From SIG440 sp045647905 (lineage in GTDB: Bacteria; Bacillota; Clostridia; Monoglobales; Monoglobaceae), in NCBI GenBank assembly GCA_045647905.1, contig JAZRMZ010000172.1:1-17563 (forward strand): 17,563 nt of DNA, read 5' to 3'. A model generated the notes under the pieces. The model made no database searches. It was not told the DNA's origin and worked only from the letters and a program-made list of their open reading frames with translations. The translations under genes were made by a program, and so were the position numbers. Of the stretch, positions 5,374-15,600 are shown in pieces (the stretch's first letter is position 1; each line of letters opens with the position of its first letter).

Positions 5374-6948
5374 ATTGCAAAGGACAGTATTTTTTATAAG
5401 GTTCTTTTAAGCCGCATTCAGGCTTCGGTTATTCCGGTTATAATACTTTCGATTATATTCGGAGGATATGTTTGTTATAATCACAGCCTGCAATATACGG
5501 ATGATATGCAAAATACTCTTGATGAATATGCATATAATGTTACAAATGCCATATCCGCAAGGGTTGAACAGAGCACAAAGGTGTTGTCGTATACGTACAT
5601 TATTGAAAACATAAACAAGGTAAAAACCGACCATGAGGTTTTTGTTTTTCAGCAGAATACGGGACAGTTTCTGGAATATATAACGGGTGAGAAGAACCGG
5701 GACGAACTGCTTATATACAGTTCAAACGGGAATACCTTCAATGATAAATATTTCAGACGGATAAGCGATTTGCCTGAAAGGGAAAGAATTATAGAAAAAC
5801 TGAAAAAAGAAGACGGCGGACTGATATGGGAGAAATGTGCGGAGGAGATTGACGGTGAAATCTGTCTTGTTTTTTACCGATATATGCCATATGCAAATGA
5901 CAGTATACTTGCGTGCAGAGTGTATATTCCAAAAGGGGAAAATATAAGCATTGTGGCAAAAAGTGATTCGGATTCCCAACAGGATGGCAGGCTTTATTCG
6001 GAAATTAATGACGTATATACGGCTGTTATGACCTTGGATAACAGAGTTCTGCACAAATATAATGCTGTTGTTATTTTGCTTGCGGCGGCGGCGGTGCTTG
6101 CGCTCAGTTTATTTTTGATATTTATCATAATAAAAACAACCAGAAAGGTTACTTCGGGTATAGATGAATTTGTGGGGAACATCTCGGAGGATGTCCTGCT
6201 TGACAAGGACTATGAAATAAACATAAGTGACGATGACCTTGCAGAAGTCAAAAGAATGAAAGGAACAATAGATTCTCTTATTGCAAAAATCAGAGAAATA
6301 TCCGAAAAACAGCACAGGCTTGAAGTGGAGCTTTTGCAGAAGCAGATTGATTCTCACACATTGTACAATTCCCTTTCGGCAATAAAATATAATGCCTTTC
6401 TGCGTGGCGACAAGGAAATGGAAGAGCTTATAGGTGCTATGGTTGCCTATTACAGAGCATCTCTCGGCGGTGGCAGAAACATCACAACTCTTGGTGAAGA
6501 ACTTGAAATGATGCGGAAATATATATTTATAAACGAAGCATCCCATGCAAAAAAATATAATCTCACCATTGAAGTGGAGGAAGGCCTTGAAAATTGCACA
6601 ATCCCTCATTTTCTGCTTCAGCCCTTTGTGGAGAACTGTGTGATTCATGGCCTTGCGGGAAAGCGAGCGGATTGCAGCATATACATTGGCTGTTGGAAGG
6701 AAAATGACAGCTTGTGCATTGATATATCGGATAACGGGTACGGACTTGAAACTGAAACGCTGAAAATGCTGAGTAATCTTGAACATTACAAAAAAAGCTA
6801 TGGCATAAAAAACGTATATACAAGGCTGAAGCTCCTGTACGGAGATTCGGGAGATATTGTGTATGAGAGTGAAAAGGGCCGGGGTACCACGGTTCATCTG
6901 AAATTAAAAACTGATATTGTGATTAAAAAATCAGATATGGTAATGTGA
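5371..6948 (+). CDS. YesM-type membrane sensor histidine kinase
   Basis: This 525-residue kinase should sense an extracytoplasmic ligand and phosphorylate the response regulator encoded just upstream. Order: short cytoplasmic tail; TM1 about 18-36; external sensor region about 37-228; TM2 about 231-255 with an alanine run; HAMP-like and coiled-coil linker; His_kinase (PF06580-type) box with His329 in KQIDSHTLYNSLSAIKY; ATPase domain with N box LLQPFVENCVIHG (Glu421, Asn422), G1 DISDNGYGL (451-459) and G2 GRGTT (503-507). The His box departs from the family norm, where INPHFLYN is usual: here Asp-Ser precede and Thr follows the histidine. All ATP-site boxes are intact, so it is probably active. 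The ATG sits only 1 nt behind GGAGG; an in-frame extension to ATG 5296 would overlap the regulator gene and lacks a good ribosome site. Confidence 0.9.
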   Translation: MIAKDSIFYKVLLSRIQASVIPVIILSIIFGGYVCYNHSLQYTDDMQNTLDEYAYNVTNAISARVEQSTKVLSYTYIIENINKVKTDHEVFVFQQNTGQFLEYITGEKNRDELLIYSSNGNTFNDKYFRRISDLPERERIIEKLKKEDGGLIWEKCAEEIDGEICLVFYRYMPYANDSILACRVYIPKGENISIVAKSDSDSQQDGRLYSEINDVYTAVMTLDNRVLHKYNAVVILLAAAAVLALSLFLIFIIIKTTRKVTSGIDEFVGNISEDVLLDKDYEINISDDDLAEVKRMKGTIDSLIAKIREISEKQHRLEVELLQKQIDSHTLYNSLSAIKYNAFLRGDKEMEELIGAMVAYYRASLGGGRNITTLGEELEMMRKYIFINEASHAKKYNLTIEVEEGLENCTIPHFLLQPFVENCVIHGLAGKRADCSIYIGCWKENDSLCIDISDNGYGLETETLKMLSNLEHYKKSYGIKNVYTRLKLLYGDSGDIVYESEKGRGTTVHLKLKTDIVIKKSDMVM

Positions 6949-7001
6949 AGATAATACAAAAATGGTAAAATGAAAATGTTTAATATAGGGAGGTAATTGT
7001 T

Positions 7002-7946
7002 TTGACAGAAGTTCAGATTAGAAAAAACAACAGCAACAAAAGATTGTTTAAAAGAGTTAAGGCCAATAAGTATGCGTACATACTGATTTTGCCGGCGCTG
7101 ATTTATGTGACGGTGTTTGCATATATGCCCATGGGCGGTATTCTTATGGCCTTTAAGAATTTTGACATAATAAAGGGCATTTCGGAAAGCCCGTGGGTTG
7201 GTTTTGAAAATTTCAAAAAAGTGTTCAGCGATGAGAATATGTTGCTGGCGGTGAAAAACACGATTGTTTACGGCGCAACAATATTGTTCGGAGCATTTCC
7301 GTTCCCCATAATTCTTGCCATTTTGTTCAATGAGCTGAGGGGTGTCAGGTTTAAAAAAGTGGTGCAGACAGTGAGTTATATGCCTTACTTTTTGTCATGG
7401 GTGTCGGTAATAAGCCTGTTTTATACCTTCCTTGCCCTTGAAGGCCCTATAAATCAAATTATCGGAAAAATTGTGGGAGAATCATATGTCCCTGTGAATA
7501 TTCTTATGGAAGCGGAATATTTCCTGCCTGTGATTTTTGTTTCACATTTATGGAAAAACGTGGGCTGGTCGTCGGTAATATATCTTGCTTCAATTGCGGG
7601 AATTGACCCCGTGCTTTACGAGGCGGCGATGATAGACGGTTGCGGACGGTTCAAGCAGGTATGGCACATAACCCTTCCGTCAATCAGGTCAACTGCGTTG
7701 ATTGTGTTTATAATGTCGGTGGGTACGCTGTTCAGCACAAACTTTGAGCAGGTGTTTGGTTTCCAGAATGTTTACACACAAAACAGCACAGAGGTTATAA
7801 ATACACTGATTTACAGGTCGGGTATTGAAAACGGTAATTATTCGCAGGCAACGGCGTTTGGTCTGGCTCAGGGGCTTGTGACCGTAACTCTTACTTTTGT
7901 GGCAAACGCAATAAGTAAAAAACTTGCAGGCACAAGTATATGGTAA
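7002..7946 (+). CDS. ABC sugar transporter permease, LplB/YteP type
   Basis: This 314-residue integral membrane protein is one of two permease subunits of a carbohydrate importer. A charged N-terminal tail (residues 1-22) precedes about six hydrophobic segments, the first at about 25-47 (YILILPALIYVTVFAY). The cytoplasmic EAA loop that contacts the ATPase is seen as EAAMIDGCGRFKQVWHITLP starting at Glu207. The start is TTG 7002, placed 8 nt after GGGAGG (6988-6993). The gene follows the kinase after 53 nt and precedes the second permease by 25 nt. No strong promoter is seen in the 53-nt gap, so it is likely co-transcribed with the two-component genes. No ATPase is encoded nearby, as is common for this subfamily, where a shared MsmX-type ATPase serves several importers. 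Confidence 0.92.
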   Translation: MTEVQIRKNNSNKRLFKRVKANKYAYILILPALIYVTVFAYMPMGGILMAFKNFDIIKGISESPWVGFENFKKVFSDENMLLAVKNTIVYGATILFGAFPFPIILAILFNELRGVRFKKVVQTVSYMPYFLSWVSVISLFYTFLALEGPINQIIGKIVGESYVPVNILMEAEYFLPVIFVSHLWKNVGWSSVIYLASIAGIDPVLYEAAMIDGCGRFKQVWHITLPSIRSTALIVFIMSVGTLFSTNFEQVFGFQNVYTQNSTEVINTLIYRSGIENGNYSQATAFGLAQGLVTVTLTFVANAISKKLAGTSIW

Positions 7947-7971
7947 TAATGTGGCGGAAAGGAAGAAAGAA

Positions 7972-8862
7972 ATGTTAAAACACACAAAAGGCGAAAACAC
8001 TTTTAATGTTTTCAATATTATGTTTATGTTATTGCTGGTTGTGGTTACGGTTTATCCGTATCTCAATCAGCTTGCAATCTCGCTGAATGAGGGTATGGAT
8101 GCCATGATGGGCGGAATAACGGTTTTGCCCAGAAAATTTACCCTTGAAAATTACAAGGTGGTGTTCTCGAACCCCAGCTTTGGCGATGCGGCAATGATAA
8201 CCGTTTCGAGAGTTCTGATTGCAACGGTTTTGTCGATTCTTGTGGTATTTGGTGCGGCATACGGACTCACAAGAAAAAACCTGCCCTTTAAAAAGCTGAT
8301 GACGCTGTATCTTATGATACCCAACTATATTTCGGCAGGTGTAATTCCTCTTTATATGCTGTACCGTGATTTGCACCTTATAAATAATTATCTGGTGTAC
8401 GTAATACCGGGGATATTCTCTTTTTACAATATGGTTATTGTCCGTTCATTTGTTCAGGAGCTGCCTCCATCCATTCAGGAATCGGCAGAGGTTGACGGCG
8501 CAAACGAAATTGTTATTATGTTCAAAATAATTCTGCCCCTGTCAACGCCTGTACTGGCAACAATCGCCCTCTGGGTTGCAGTTGGAATGTGGAACGACTG
8601 GACAACAACATTGCTTTATGTAACCGAAAAGAAGCTGTTTCCCCTTCAGTATCTTATGATGAGGCTCATCAAGGAAAGTGAGCTTGCAAGAGAAATGGCA
8701 ACTCAAAGTGCAATGAACAATACGGCAATCACTGCACAGCCCACACCCGATACGGTCAAGGCGGCAACGCTGATTGTTACCACATTGCCGATTATAATGG
8801 TTTATCCGTTTTTGCAGAAGTACTTTATTAAAGGCGTTGTACTGGGCGCCGTTAAAGAATAA
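7972..8862 (+). CDS. ABC sugar transporter permease, LplC/YtcP type
   Basis: This is the second permease subunit, 296 residues, a normal length for carbohydrate ABC permeases. It has about six membrane segments; the first is near residues 14-35 (MFMLLLVVVTVYPYLNQLAI). The EAA loop reads ESAEVDGANEIVIMFKIILP from Glu170. ATG 7972 was chosen because AAGGAAG lies 6 nt before it; the open frame extends upstream to a TTG at 7924 that overlaps the first permease gene and lacks a ribosome site. It should pair with the preceding permease to form the channel. The solute-binding lipoprotein gene starts 23 nt downstream. Confidence 0.92.
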   Translation: MLKHTKGENTFNVFNIMFMLLLVVVTVYPYLNQLAISLNEGMDAMMGGITVLPRKFTLENYKVVFSNPSFGDAAMITVSRVLIATVLSILVVFGAAYGLTRKNLPFKKLMTLYLMIPNYISAGVIPLYMLYRDLHLINNYLVYVIPGIFSFYNMVIVRSFVQELPPSIQESAEVDGANEIVIMFKIILPLSTPVLATIALWVAVGMWNDWTTTLLYVTEKKLFPLQYLMMRLIKESELAREMATQSAMNNTAITAQPTPDTVKAATLIVTTLPIIMVYPFLQKYFIKGVVLGAVKE

Positions 8863-8885
8863 TTAACTTTTAGGAGGAGAAGAAA

Positions 8886-10745
8886 ATGTTAAAACTCAAA
8901 AAATTTTTAGTTCCGGTGGCAATAATTATGATTGGATGCATTCTTATGTCATGCACATCCGGGGGAAACGGCAAGAGCGGTGAAGAAAGGCTTGAACTCA
9001 CCGTATGGAATACTCAGGGCACAGACTACATGGGCAAAGAGTTGAAACGAAACATCGTTGAAGAATGGCTTGTGAACAAAACAAATGTAAAGGTATCAAA
9101 CATCTATGGCAATGACGGCGGACAGTGGGATGCAAAATTGACAAAGCTTGTTGCAACGGGAAATATGCCCGATGTGGTTGTTTGTCAGGCAGGTCAGGGC
9201 GCAACCCATTTTGCAAAGCTTGATTCAATGCAGCTTATAAAGCCGCTGACAAAGGATATGATAAAGGAACACGCTCCCGAAGTGTGGGAGAGAACTCCCG
9301 AAAGCGCATGGGACAGAATAAGTGCAGAGGATGGAAGAATTCTGGGAATCCCCTATGAGCTCAAACCTTCAGAAGTAACCCTGCCAAACGTAGGCCAGGA
9401 GGAGCTTGATTTCATTTACAGCACAAAGGTTTCTTACAAGAACGATATAACCGCTCAGGCAACAGGTGCGCTGTTCATCCGTGATGATATTCTGAAAAAG
9501 CTTGTGCCCGAAGCAAAGAGCTATGACGAGCTTGTGGCGCTCCTTGAGGAAAAGAATGCGCCCATAGGCGAGGATATGCTGGATATTCCCATTTTTTCAA
9601 CTCAGGAATATATTGACTTTATGTACAAAATCAGCGATATGAATCTTACGGAAAACGGCAAGAAGGTTTATGCCTTTGGTTATTCGGGCGGAGACCTTTG
9701 GGAATCTCTTACATATCTCGGTGCAGAAATGTACGGCTATAAGACCCACAACTACACAGCAACATGGAACTGGGAAAAACGTAAGATTGAAGTACCCCTT
9801 GTGGAGGACATCGTGAGAAGTGCCGCAAAGACCCAGAACAAAATGCTTGCCGACAGAGTAATCGACCCCGAAAGTCTTGCTCAGACATTGTCTCAGTTTG
9901 AACAGAAGGTTCTTGGCGGTCAGTATGCAATCTGTGCGGCTCAGATGCTTGGGGATATAACATCCATAAACAAACAGCTTGAGGATGCAGGAAAGTCATA
10001 CAGATTTGTTCCGTTCTGGACTCAGGTTCCGGCTCAGAAGGGTTATGAAGCATATACAAATGACAATCTCTTTTCATCATCCCTTTGCTTCACAACAAAT
10101 CTTTCGGACGAAGAAATGATTCAGGTTCTCAAATGGATAAACGTTCAGTATACCGATGAATATGAGCAGATTAAGTGCTGGGGTCCCGAAAGCGAAGGGT
10201 TATACACCGAAAATGCTGACGGAACAAGAACCTTTAAGGATGAAAGATTTACAAAATATTATGTTGAAAAGGACAAGAGCGCTTTATCACCCGATGAAAC
10301 TTTGGGTATCCAGGGACCAAGCGACCAGGGCTATCAGGTTGGCGGACTCCTTGGCGTAAGTCCTGTTCAGGGCGGAGTTTCAAAGTGGATGCCTGAGGTT
10401 ATGGCAAGAAAGGAATCCTTTGTTCCCAACTGTGCAAGCGGATTCAGAATCCCTCATACGAGCGAACACGTTAAAAACGTGAAGACATCTCCTCAGTCAT
10501 CGCCATGGGCGGCAGAGTATTCCGAAATCCAGGAGGTTGTTGACTACTGGGGCGCAAGAGGTCAGTGGGAGAGCTTCTTCAAGACTTCCCTTGCATCGGA
10601 TGTTGACCAGTTTGATGCAAACTGGGATGATGCCATCAGAAGACTTAATGAAATTGTTGACATAAAAACAATGACCGACAAAATGACCGAAATTGCTCTT
10701 CCCCTTGCAGAACAGATTGAAGCTGCAGAGCAAAAAGGAGAATAA
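8886..10745 (+). CDS. Extracellular solute-binding lipoprotein of the sugar ABC importer (LplA-like)
   Basis: This 619-residue protein would bind the transported sugar outside the cell and deliver it to the two permeases. It starts with a lipoprotein signal: basic MLKLKK, a hydrophobic stretch and the lipobox LMSC with Cys23, followed by a Gly/Ser-rich spacer (TSGGNGKSG). The mature part opens with LELTVWNTQG, the usual first strand of family-1 binding proteins, and contains ATGNMPDVVVCQAG, a common ligand-lobe signature. At over 600 residues it is longer than maltose-type binding proteins (about 400) and matches the large LplA-like proteins that go with LplB/LplC permeases and bind oligosaccharides. 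ATG follows AGGAGG. The stop is 2 nt before the GH20 gene, whose ribosome site lies in the last codons here, suggesting coupled translation. Ligand not known. Confidence 0.93.
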   Translation: MLKLKKFLVPVAIIMIGCILMSCTSGGNGKSGEERLELTVWNTQGTDYMGKELKRNIVEEWLVNKTNVKVSNIYGNDGGQWDAKLTKLVATGNMPDVVVCQAGQGATHFAKLDSMQLIKPLTKDMIKEHAPEVWERTPESAWDRISAEDGRILGIPYELKPSEVTLPNVGQEELDFIYSTKVSYKNDITAQATGALFIRDDILKKLVPEAKSYDELVALLEEKNAPIGEDMLDIPIFSTQEYIDFMYKISDMNLTENGKKVYAFGYSGGDLWESLTYLGAEMYGYKTHNYTATWNWEKRKIEVPLVEDIVRSAAKTQNKMLADRVIDPESLAQTLSQFEQKVLGGQYAICAAQMLGDITSINKQLEDAGKSYRFVPFWTQVPAQKGYEAYTNDNLFSSSLCFTTNLSDEEMIQVLKWINVQYTDEYEQIKCWGPESEGLYTENADGTRTFKDERFTKYYVEKDKSALSPDETLGIQGPSDQGYQVGGLLGVSPVQGGVSKWMPEVMARKESFVPNCASGFRIPHTSEHVKNVKTSPQSSPWAAEYSEIQEVVDYWGARGQWESFFKTSLASDVDQFDANWDDAIRRLNEIVDIKTMTDKMTEIALPLAEQIEAAEQKGE

Positions 10746-10747
10746 TT

Positions 10748-12625
10748 ATGCGGATAAAATTTGAAGGAGCGGAGACTCTCAAAGAAGGCTTAAAATTGCT
10801 CGAATCGGATTATGGCTTTGTTGTGTGTGATGAAAATACGGATATTACTGTAATTGCAACGGAAAGCGACGAAAGCATTGTGAAAGTGAGCTTCAAAGAA
10901 AAACGGGCAGAAATCACCTATGGCGGCAAAGTAAGATTTTTCAGAGGCCTTGGTCACGTGCTTCAGGCAATCAGCGAGGGAAAAACCGAGATTGAAATCA
11001 CAGAACGTCCCATGTTTGAAACAAACGGCGGAATGTACACAACTCAGGCCTCAACCCTTAAACCTCAGATGATAAAGGAGTTTATCCGCAAGCTCGCCTT
11101 GATGGGTATGAATATTTTGCAGCTATACACCGAAACCCAGTACGACCTTCCGGGATATGCTTATTTCGGCTATGGCAGAGGCAAGTATACAAAAGAAGAA
11201 ATCAAGGATATTGATGCATATGCAATGAAGTTTGGAATTGAGCTTGTGCCCTGCATACAGGTTACGGCGCATATGCACGATTTTCTCAAATTCAAGAGCT
11301 CCAGAAAATATCATGATGCAGGGGGCACACTTCTGGCGGACAGCGAGGATACATATAAACTCATTGACGATATGTTCAAATTTGTTTCCGAGTGCTTCAC
11401 CAGCCGCAAAATCAATATCGGCTGTGATGAAACAATGGGCATAGGCACGGGAGCCCACGCAAAGCTCTACGGACCCGAAGCTCCCATTTCGGTATTCTGC
11501 CGTCATATTGCAAGAGTTGTTGAGATGGTGAAGGGCTATGGCTTTGAGCCTGCCATGTGGGGCGATATGTTCTTTACGGCAAATGCAAAGTATGAACATC
11601 CCGACTGGTGTTACTGGGACGAGGTTGACGTTGAATTCCCTGAATGTGTGAAGCTGATTCCGAGGGATTTGAAGCTTATTTTCTGGGAATATTCAAGAAG
11701 CGGCGAGAATTATCACATTCCGGTTATGGAAAGACTTGAAGAAATTGCCGACGAGGTTATGTTTGCAGGCGGCGTCAAGGTTTGGCAGAGTGCGGTTCCC
11801 CAGTATCAGGAAACCCTCAGATGTATGCTTCCTGCCCTTCGTGCGTGCAAAAAGAAGCAGCTTAAAAACGTATTTGTTACTTCCTGGGGCGGTGGAGAGG
11901 TGCATCAGATTGCATCTCTTCCCGGAAACCTCATTTATGCGGATTTTGATTATATGGGCGACTACGACGAGGAAACCATGAACAAAAGATGTAAGTTTAT
12001 TCTTGGTGCCGACTGGCAGGCGTTTCTTGATATGGAAAATGCAGACCGTCTGCACAACAACGGTCACGAGCTTGCAAGTTATTTTGTGCTTTATAATGAC
12101 CCGCTCCTTGGATATCTTGATTATCATATCAAAGGCCTTGGAGCAAATGCGCATTACAAAAAGCTCCGTGAAAGATTTGAAAAGTACCACAAAGGCGGTG
12201 AGCTTATGCGTCCCTTGTTTGACTTCCACCTGAATTTTCTTGAGGTGGCAGAACTCAAAGCGGAATTCGGTATAAAGCTGAAAGCTGCCTATGACAGAGG
12301 CGACAAGGAGGAGCTTAAAAACCTCAAAGATGAATGTGGTGAGATTCTGAGACGGTTTGAGGTGCTCAAGGAATCAAAATATATCCTCTGGATGCACGAG
12401 AACAAGCCTCAGGGCTTTGAAAAGTATGACAGAGATTACGGCACAATGCTTGAAAGATTCAGAACCACTCAAAGACGTATCGGTGATTACCTTATGGGTA
12501 AGATTGACAAAATAGCCGAGCTTGAGCAGGAGCGTCTGCCATTTGACTACGAAAAATTTGAGCATACAGGCGACGACAATATTTTCTTTGCTCCAAGCAC
12601 CATGCGCACACTTACTACCTTCTGA
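10748..12625 (+). CDS. Family 20-like glycoside hydrolase (beta-N-acetylhexosaminidase), cytoplasmic
   Basis: This 625-residue protein has a small N-terminal alpha/beta domain (about 1-85, ending ITERPMFETNGGMYT), a GH20-type TIM barrel (about 90-400) and a helical C-terminal part. The GH20 catalytic Asp-Glu pair is seen in KINIGCDETMG at Asp227-Glu228; in this family the Glu is the acid/base and the Asp helps the substrate N-acetyl group act as nucleophile. Barrel-lining Trp residues occur in PAMWGDMF (Trp271), IFWEYS and TSWGGGE. There is no signal peptide, so it acts in the cytoplasm on imported oligosaccharides, releasing terminal GlcNAc or GalNAc. Size and layout recall the intracellular streptococcal GH20C type (from memory, not aligned). 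The gene sits 2 nt after the binding-protein gene and 11 nt before the surface enzyme. Exact linkage specificity cannot be read. Confidence 0.85.
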   Translation: MRIKFEGAETLKEGLKLLESDYGFVVCDENTDITVIATESDESIVKVSFKEKRAEITYGGKVRFFRGLGHVLQAISEGKTEIEITERPMFETNGGMYTTQASTLKPQMIKEFIRKLALMGMNILQLYTETQYDLPGYAYFGYGRGKYTKEEIKDIDAYAMKFGIELVPCIQVTAHMHDFLKFKSSRKYHDAGGTLLADSEDTYKLIDDMFKFVSECFTSRKINIGCDETMGIGTGAHAKLYGPEAPISVFCRHIARVVEMVKGYGFEPAMWGDMFFTANAKYEHPDWCYWDEVDVEFPECVKLIPRDLKLIFWEYSRSGENYHIPVMERLEEIADEVMFAGGVKVWQSAVPQYQETLRCMLPALRACKKKQLKNVFVTSWGGGEVHQIASLPGNLIYADFDYMGDYDEETMNKRCKFILGADWQAFLDMENADRLHNNGHELASYFVLYNDPLLGYLDYHIKGLGANAHYKKLRERFEKYHKGGELMRPLFDFHLNFLEVAELKAEFGIKLKAAYDRGDKEELKNLKDECGEILRRFEVLKESKYILWMHENKPQGFEKYDRDYGTMLERFRTTQRRIGDYLMGKIDKIAELEQERLPFDYEKFEHTGDDNIFFAPSTMRTLTTF

Positions 12626-12636
12626 GGAGGATTTTA

Positions 12637-15600
12637 ATGAAAAAAATAATAAGTTTATTGATTTTTGCGGCGCTTTTTGTGCAGCTTATGCCCGTTGCGG
12701 CAGCAACGGAGGCGGTAATTGTTCCCGAAAAGGGTTATGTGGTTGTTGAAGCGGAAAAGTTTGTTACCACCACAACTCCTGCGGCGTATTACGAGAGTCA
12801 GGGCGATTATAAGGCGGGCTTTTCGGAAATACCCAACACGGGCTGTATGGCGGTGAGCGGTAATAATACCACAACCTATCTCATTGATGTGAAAAAGGAC
12901 GGCAACTATAATTTTTCATTCTATAAAGAGGACACAAGCAAAACAAAAACCTTTACTGTACAGCGTGACGGCGAGACGCTGGGAAGCGTTACGGCAAATT
13001 ACCAGAAGGAAAGCACAACGGTGAGAACGGGTGACGTAACGGTTTTGTCAAATGTTCCCCTCAAAGCAGGTTTGCAGACCATTACCCTTGTGACCTATGA
13101 CCAGCAGTTGTCATTTTTTTATTACTTCACCATTGAAGCTGTTCCTGAAGAAACAAGCCTGACCAAAAAAGAAGGCTTTTACAGACAGGCAGAGCTTCCT
13201 GCAAAGATTCAGGCAGAGGATTATGACCTGGGAGCAGAGGGAAGCGGCAGTACAGACGGAGTCAACGGCGGCGGCGCTTACAGAATAAACGACCCCATTG
13301 ATATTTTCAAAAAAGATGATTTGTTTTATGTGAGTCTTGCCAAGGGGGAATATGTTAAATATACCTTTGAGGTTCCCGTTTCGGGAATATATAGCCTCAG
13401 TGCGGCAGTTCAGCAAGGCTCAAAGGCAAGCTTCTATTTTGACGGCGGCGAAGTGCCCGTGAGTCTGAGACTTGCAGGGGGCAGCAACTTCCCCGAAACA
13501 TCTGTTGCAAACATATGGCTGGACAAGGGAACTCACACCGTCAAGGTTGTTTCCGAGACTTCAACCATAACATTTGACTATCTGCGCTTTGCAAAGGGTT
13601 CGGGCGATTATATCACCTTAGATGACCTTGCTGTGGCAGAGAAAGTGCAGATTGAGGAAGGCAGAATATACAAGGAGCTTTATGTTTCGGAAACGGGTAA
13701 TGACGAAAATACGGGCGACGAGGAAAGCCCCTTTGCAACAATCGGCAGAGCCAAGGACGAAATTGCCGCAATGGGCGACGAGGTTGACGGCGATATTATC
13801 GTGAACATCATGCCCGGTGTGTATAAGCTTGACGAAACCGAAGTGTTTGGCAAGGAACACGGCGGAAAGAACGGATATAAGGTTGTTTTCAGAGCGGCAA
13901 ACCTTTTCAACCGTCCCGTAATCAGCGGCGGTCGGAAAATTGAAGGCTGGGAAAAGGAAAATGATTATTTATGGAGTGCACCTCTTGAGGATATTGAATA
14001 TGTAAGAAATCTTTACATAAATACATATCCGGCAGTCCGTGCAAGAAGTAAGTACAAATATGACTTTCTGAGATATTACAAGAAAGATGAGACATCATCT
14101 CAGGTCAACGGTATTGTTGTAAGCGGAAATAACTTCCCCGAGAGCTTTGAATATCCAAAGGACATAGAGCTTGTTTTCAATCCGGTGTGGGAAAACCTTC
14201 GGTTGAATGTGGAGGATATTTCCTTTGACAACAAGGCGAATGAATATACCTTTGTTTTGAAGCAGTCTATATTGGACGCAATTACAAGCAGAAGCGGAGA
14301 CGGCGGAAAAAGACTGGAAAACACAGGCTTTATCATAGAAAACGCTCCTGAGCTCCTTGATGAGCCGGGCGAGTTCTATTATAACAGGGAAGAAGGCAGA
14401 ATCTATTATTACCCTTACAAATATGAGGATATGACAACAGCAGAGGCTTATGTGGGCGAAACTGAGCTTATGATGAAGTTCCACGGTGATAACCCCGAAA
14501 ACAAGATTGAAAACCTTGCCTTTGAAAATCTCATTTTCCGTTACGGGGCGTATAATTTTGTAAGCAGAATGGGTTATTTGGGAAATCAGTCTGACGGTAT
14601 TCTGAACACTTATGCCGATGCCGAAGGAAACATAGCCTATGCCCCCCAGTTCCGTTTTGAAATGGCTGACGGCGTGAAAATCAGCGGATGCGAATTTTCA
14701 TGTATGGGCTCGGCGGTAATCGGTATGCTTGACGGCGTATCAAACGTTGAAATAAACGGAAACATCATCAGGGACGTGAGCGGTACAGCGATTACAATAG
14801 GTCATCCCAACCACCACGATTATGTGGACGGTATGGAAGTTTGTGACAACATCAGAATCACAAACAATGTTGTGAGACGTGCGGCAGACGAGTTTTTCAA
14901 TAACTGCGGTATATCGGTGTATTATGAAAAGAACATTGACATATCACACAATACAATTCTTGACCTGCCCTACACGGGTGTGTCGGCAGGCTGGGGCTGG
15001 GAAGGCGGACTGCCCTTTGATTGCGGGAACTATAACATCAGTCACAACCGTTTTGAAAGGGTTATGACGGTTTTGGGCGATGGCGGACACGTTTACACTC
15101 TGGGCAGAATTTACAACAGCGTAATCAGCCACAACTACTTCAAGACAAATTATTCGTATAACTACGGCGGCGGTGTGTATAACGACGCAGGAAGTCAGGA
15201 AATGCAGATTTTCAACAACGTATTTGAGGATAACACTCCCTGGATTGAGGTGCAATCGCCTCAGTACAAGACGGGAAATATCCGTGCATATAACAACTGG
15301 TCGGACACATTGGAGCGTGATCGTGACGAAACAAGCAGCGTTGTGATTGAAGAACCCATTCTTGTTCCCGATGCAAACTGGCCCCCTGAGGCACAGGCTG
15401 TTATTGACGAATCAGGTGTTCTGCCACAGTATAAAAATCTTGTGCTTCGCTCGGAGCTTCCTGAGGGACGTGAACGCAAAATGGACGTGCCAAAGATGTC
15501 GTTTACGGTAAAGGCGCCCATAAGCCACGGCAAGGTTCAGGCAGAGGACTTTTTGCCCGGTGCAGAAATTGGCTATCACAAGAACTTCAGGCCAAGACCC

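Noticed and set aside
6083..6097. A GCG-triplet run in the kinase TM2 region as a phase-variable repeat
   Set aside because: Only about four units; as a triplet repeat its slippage would not shift the frame, and an alanine run in a membrane segment is ordinary.
6109..6897. A 262-codon minus-strand open frame opposite the kinase gene
   Set aside because: It is antisense to conserved kinase boxes; the translation has no recognisable features beyond those expected of a mirror frame.
6917..6945. A possible promoter for the transporter genes (TTGTGA with GGTAAT)
   Set aside because: The spacing is 16 nt and both boxes are weak; it lies in the kinase 3' end, and co-transcription with the kinase explains the layout equally well.
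6965..6981. A cre-like catabolite repression box (TGAAAATGTTTAAT) before the first permease
   Set aside because: The central CG pair that CcpA sites need is TG here and the dyad symmetry is poor, so it is not better than chance in AT-rich DNA.
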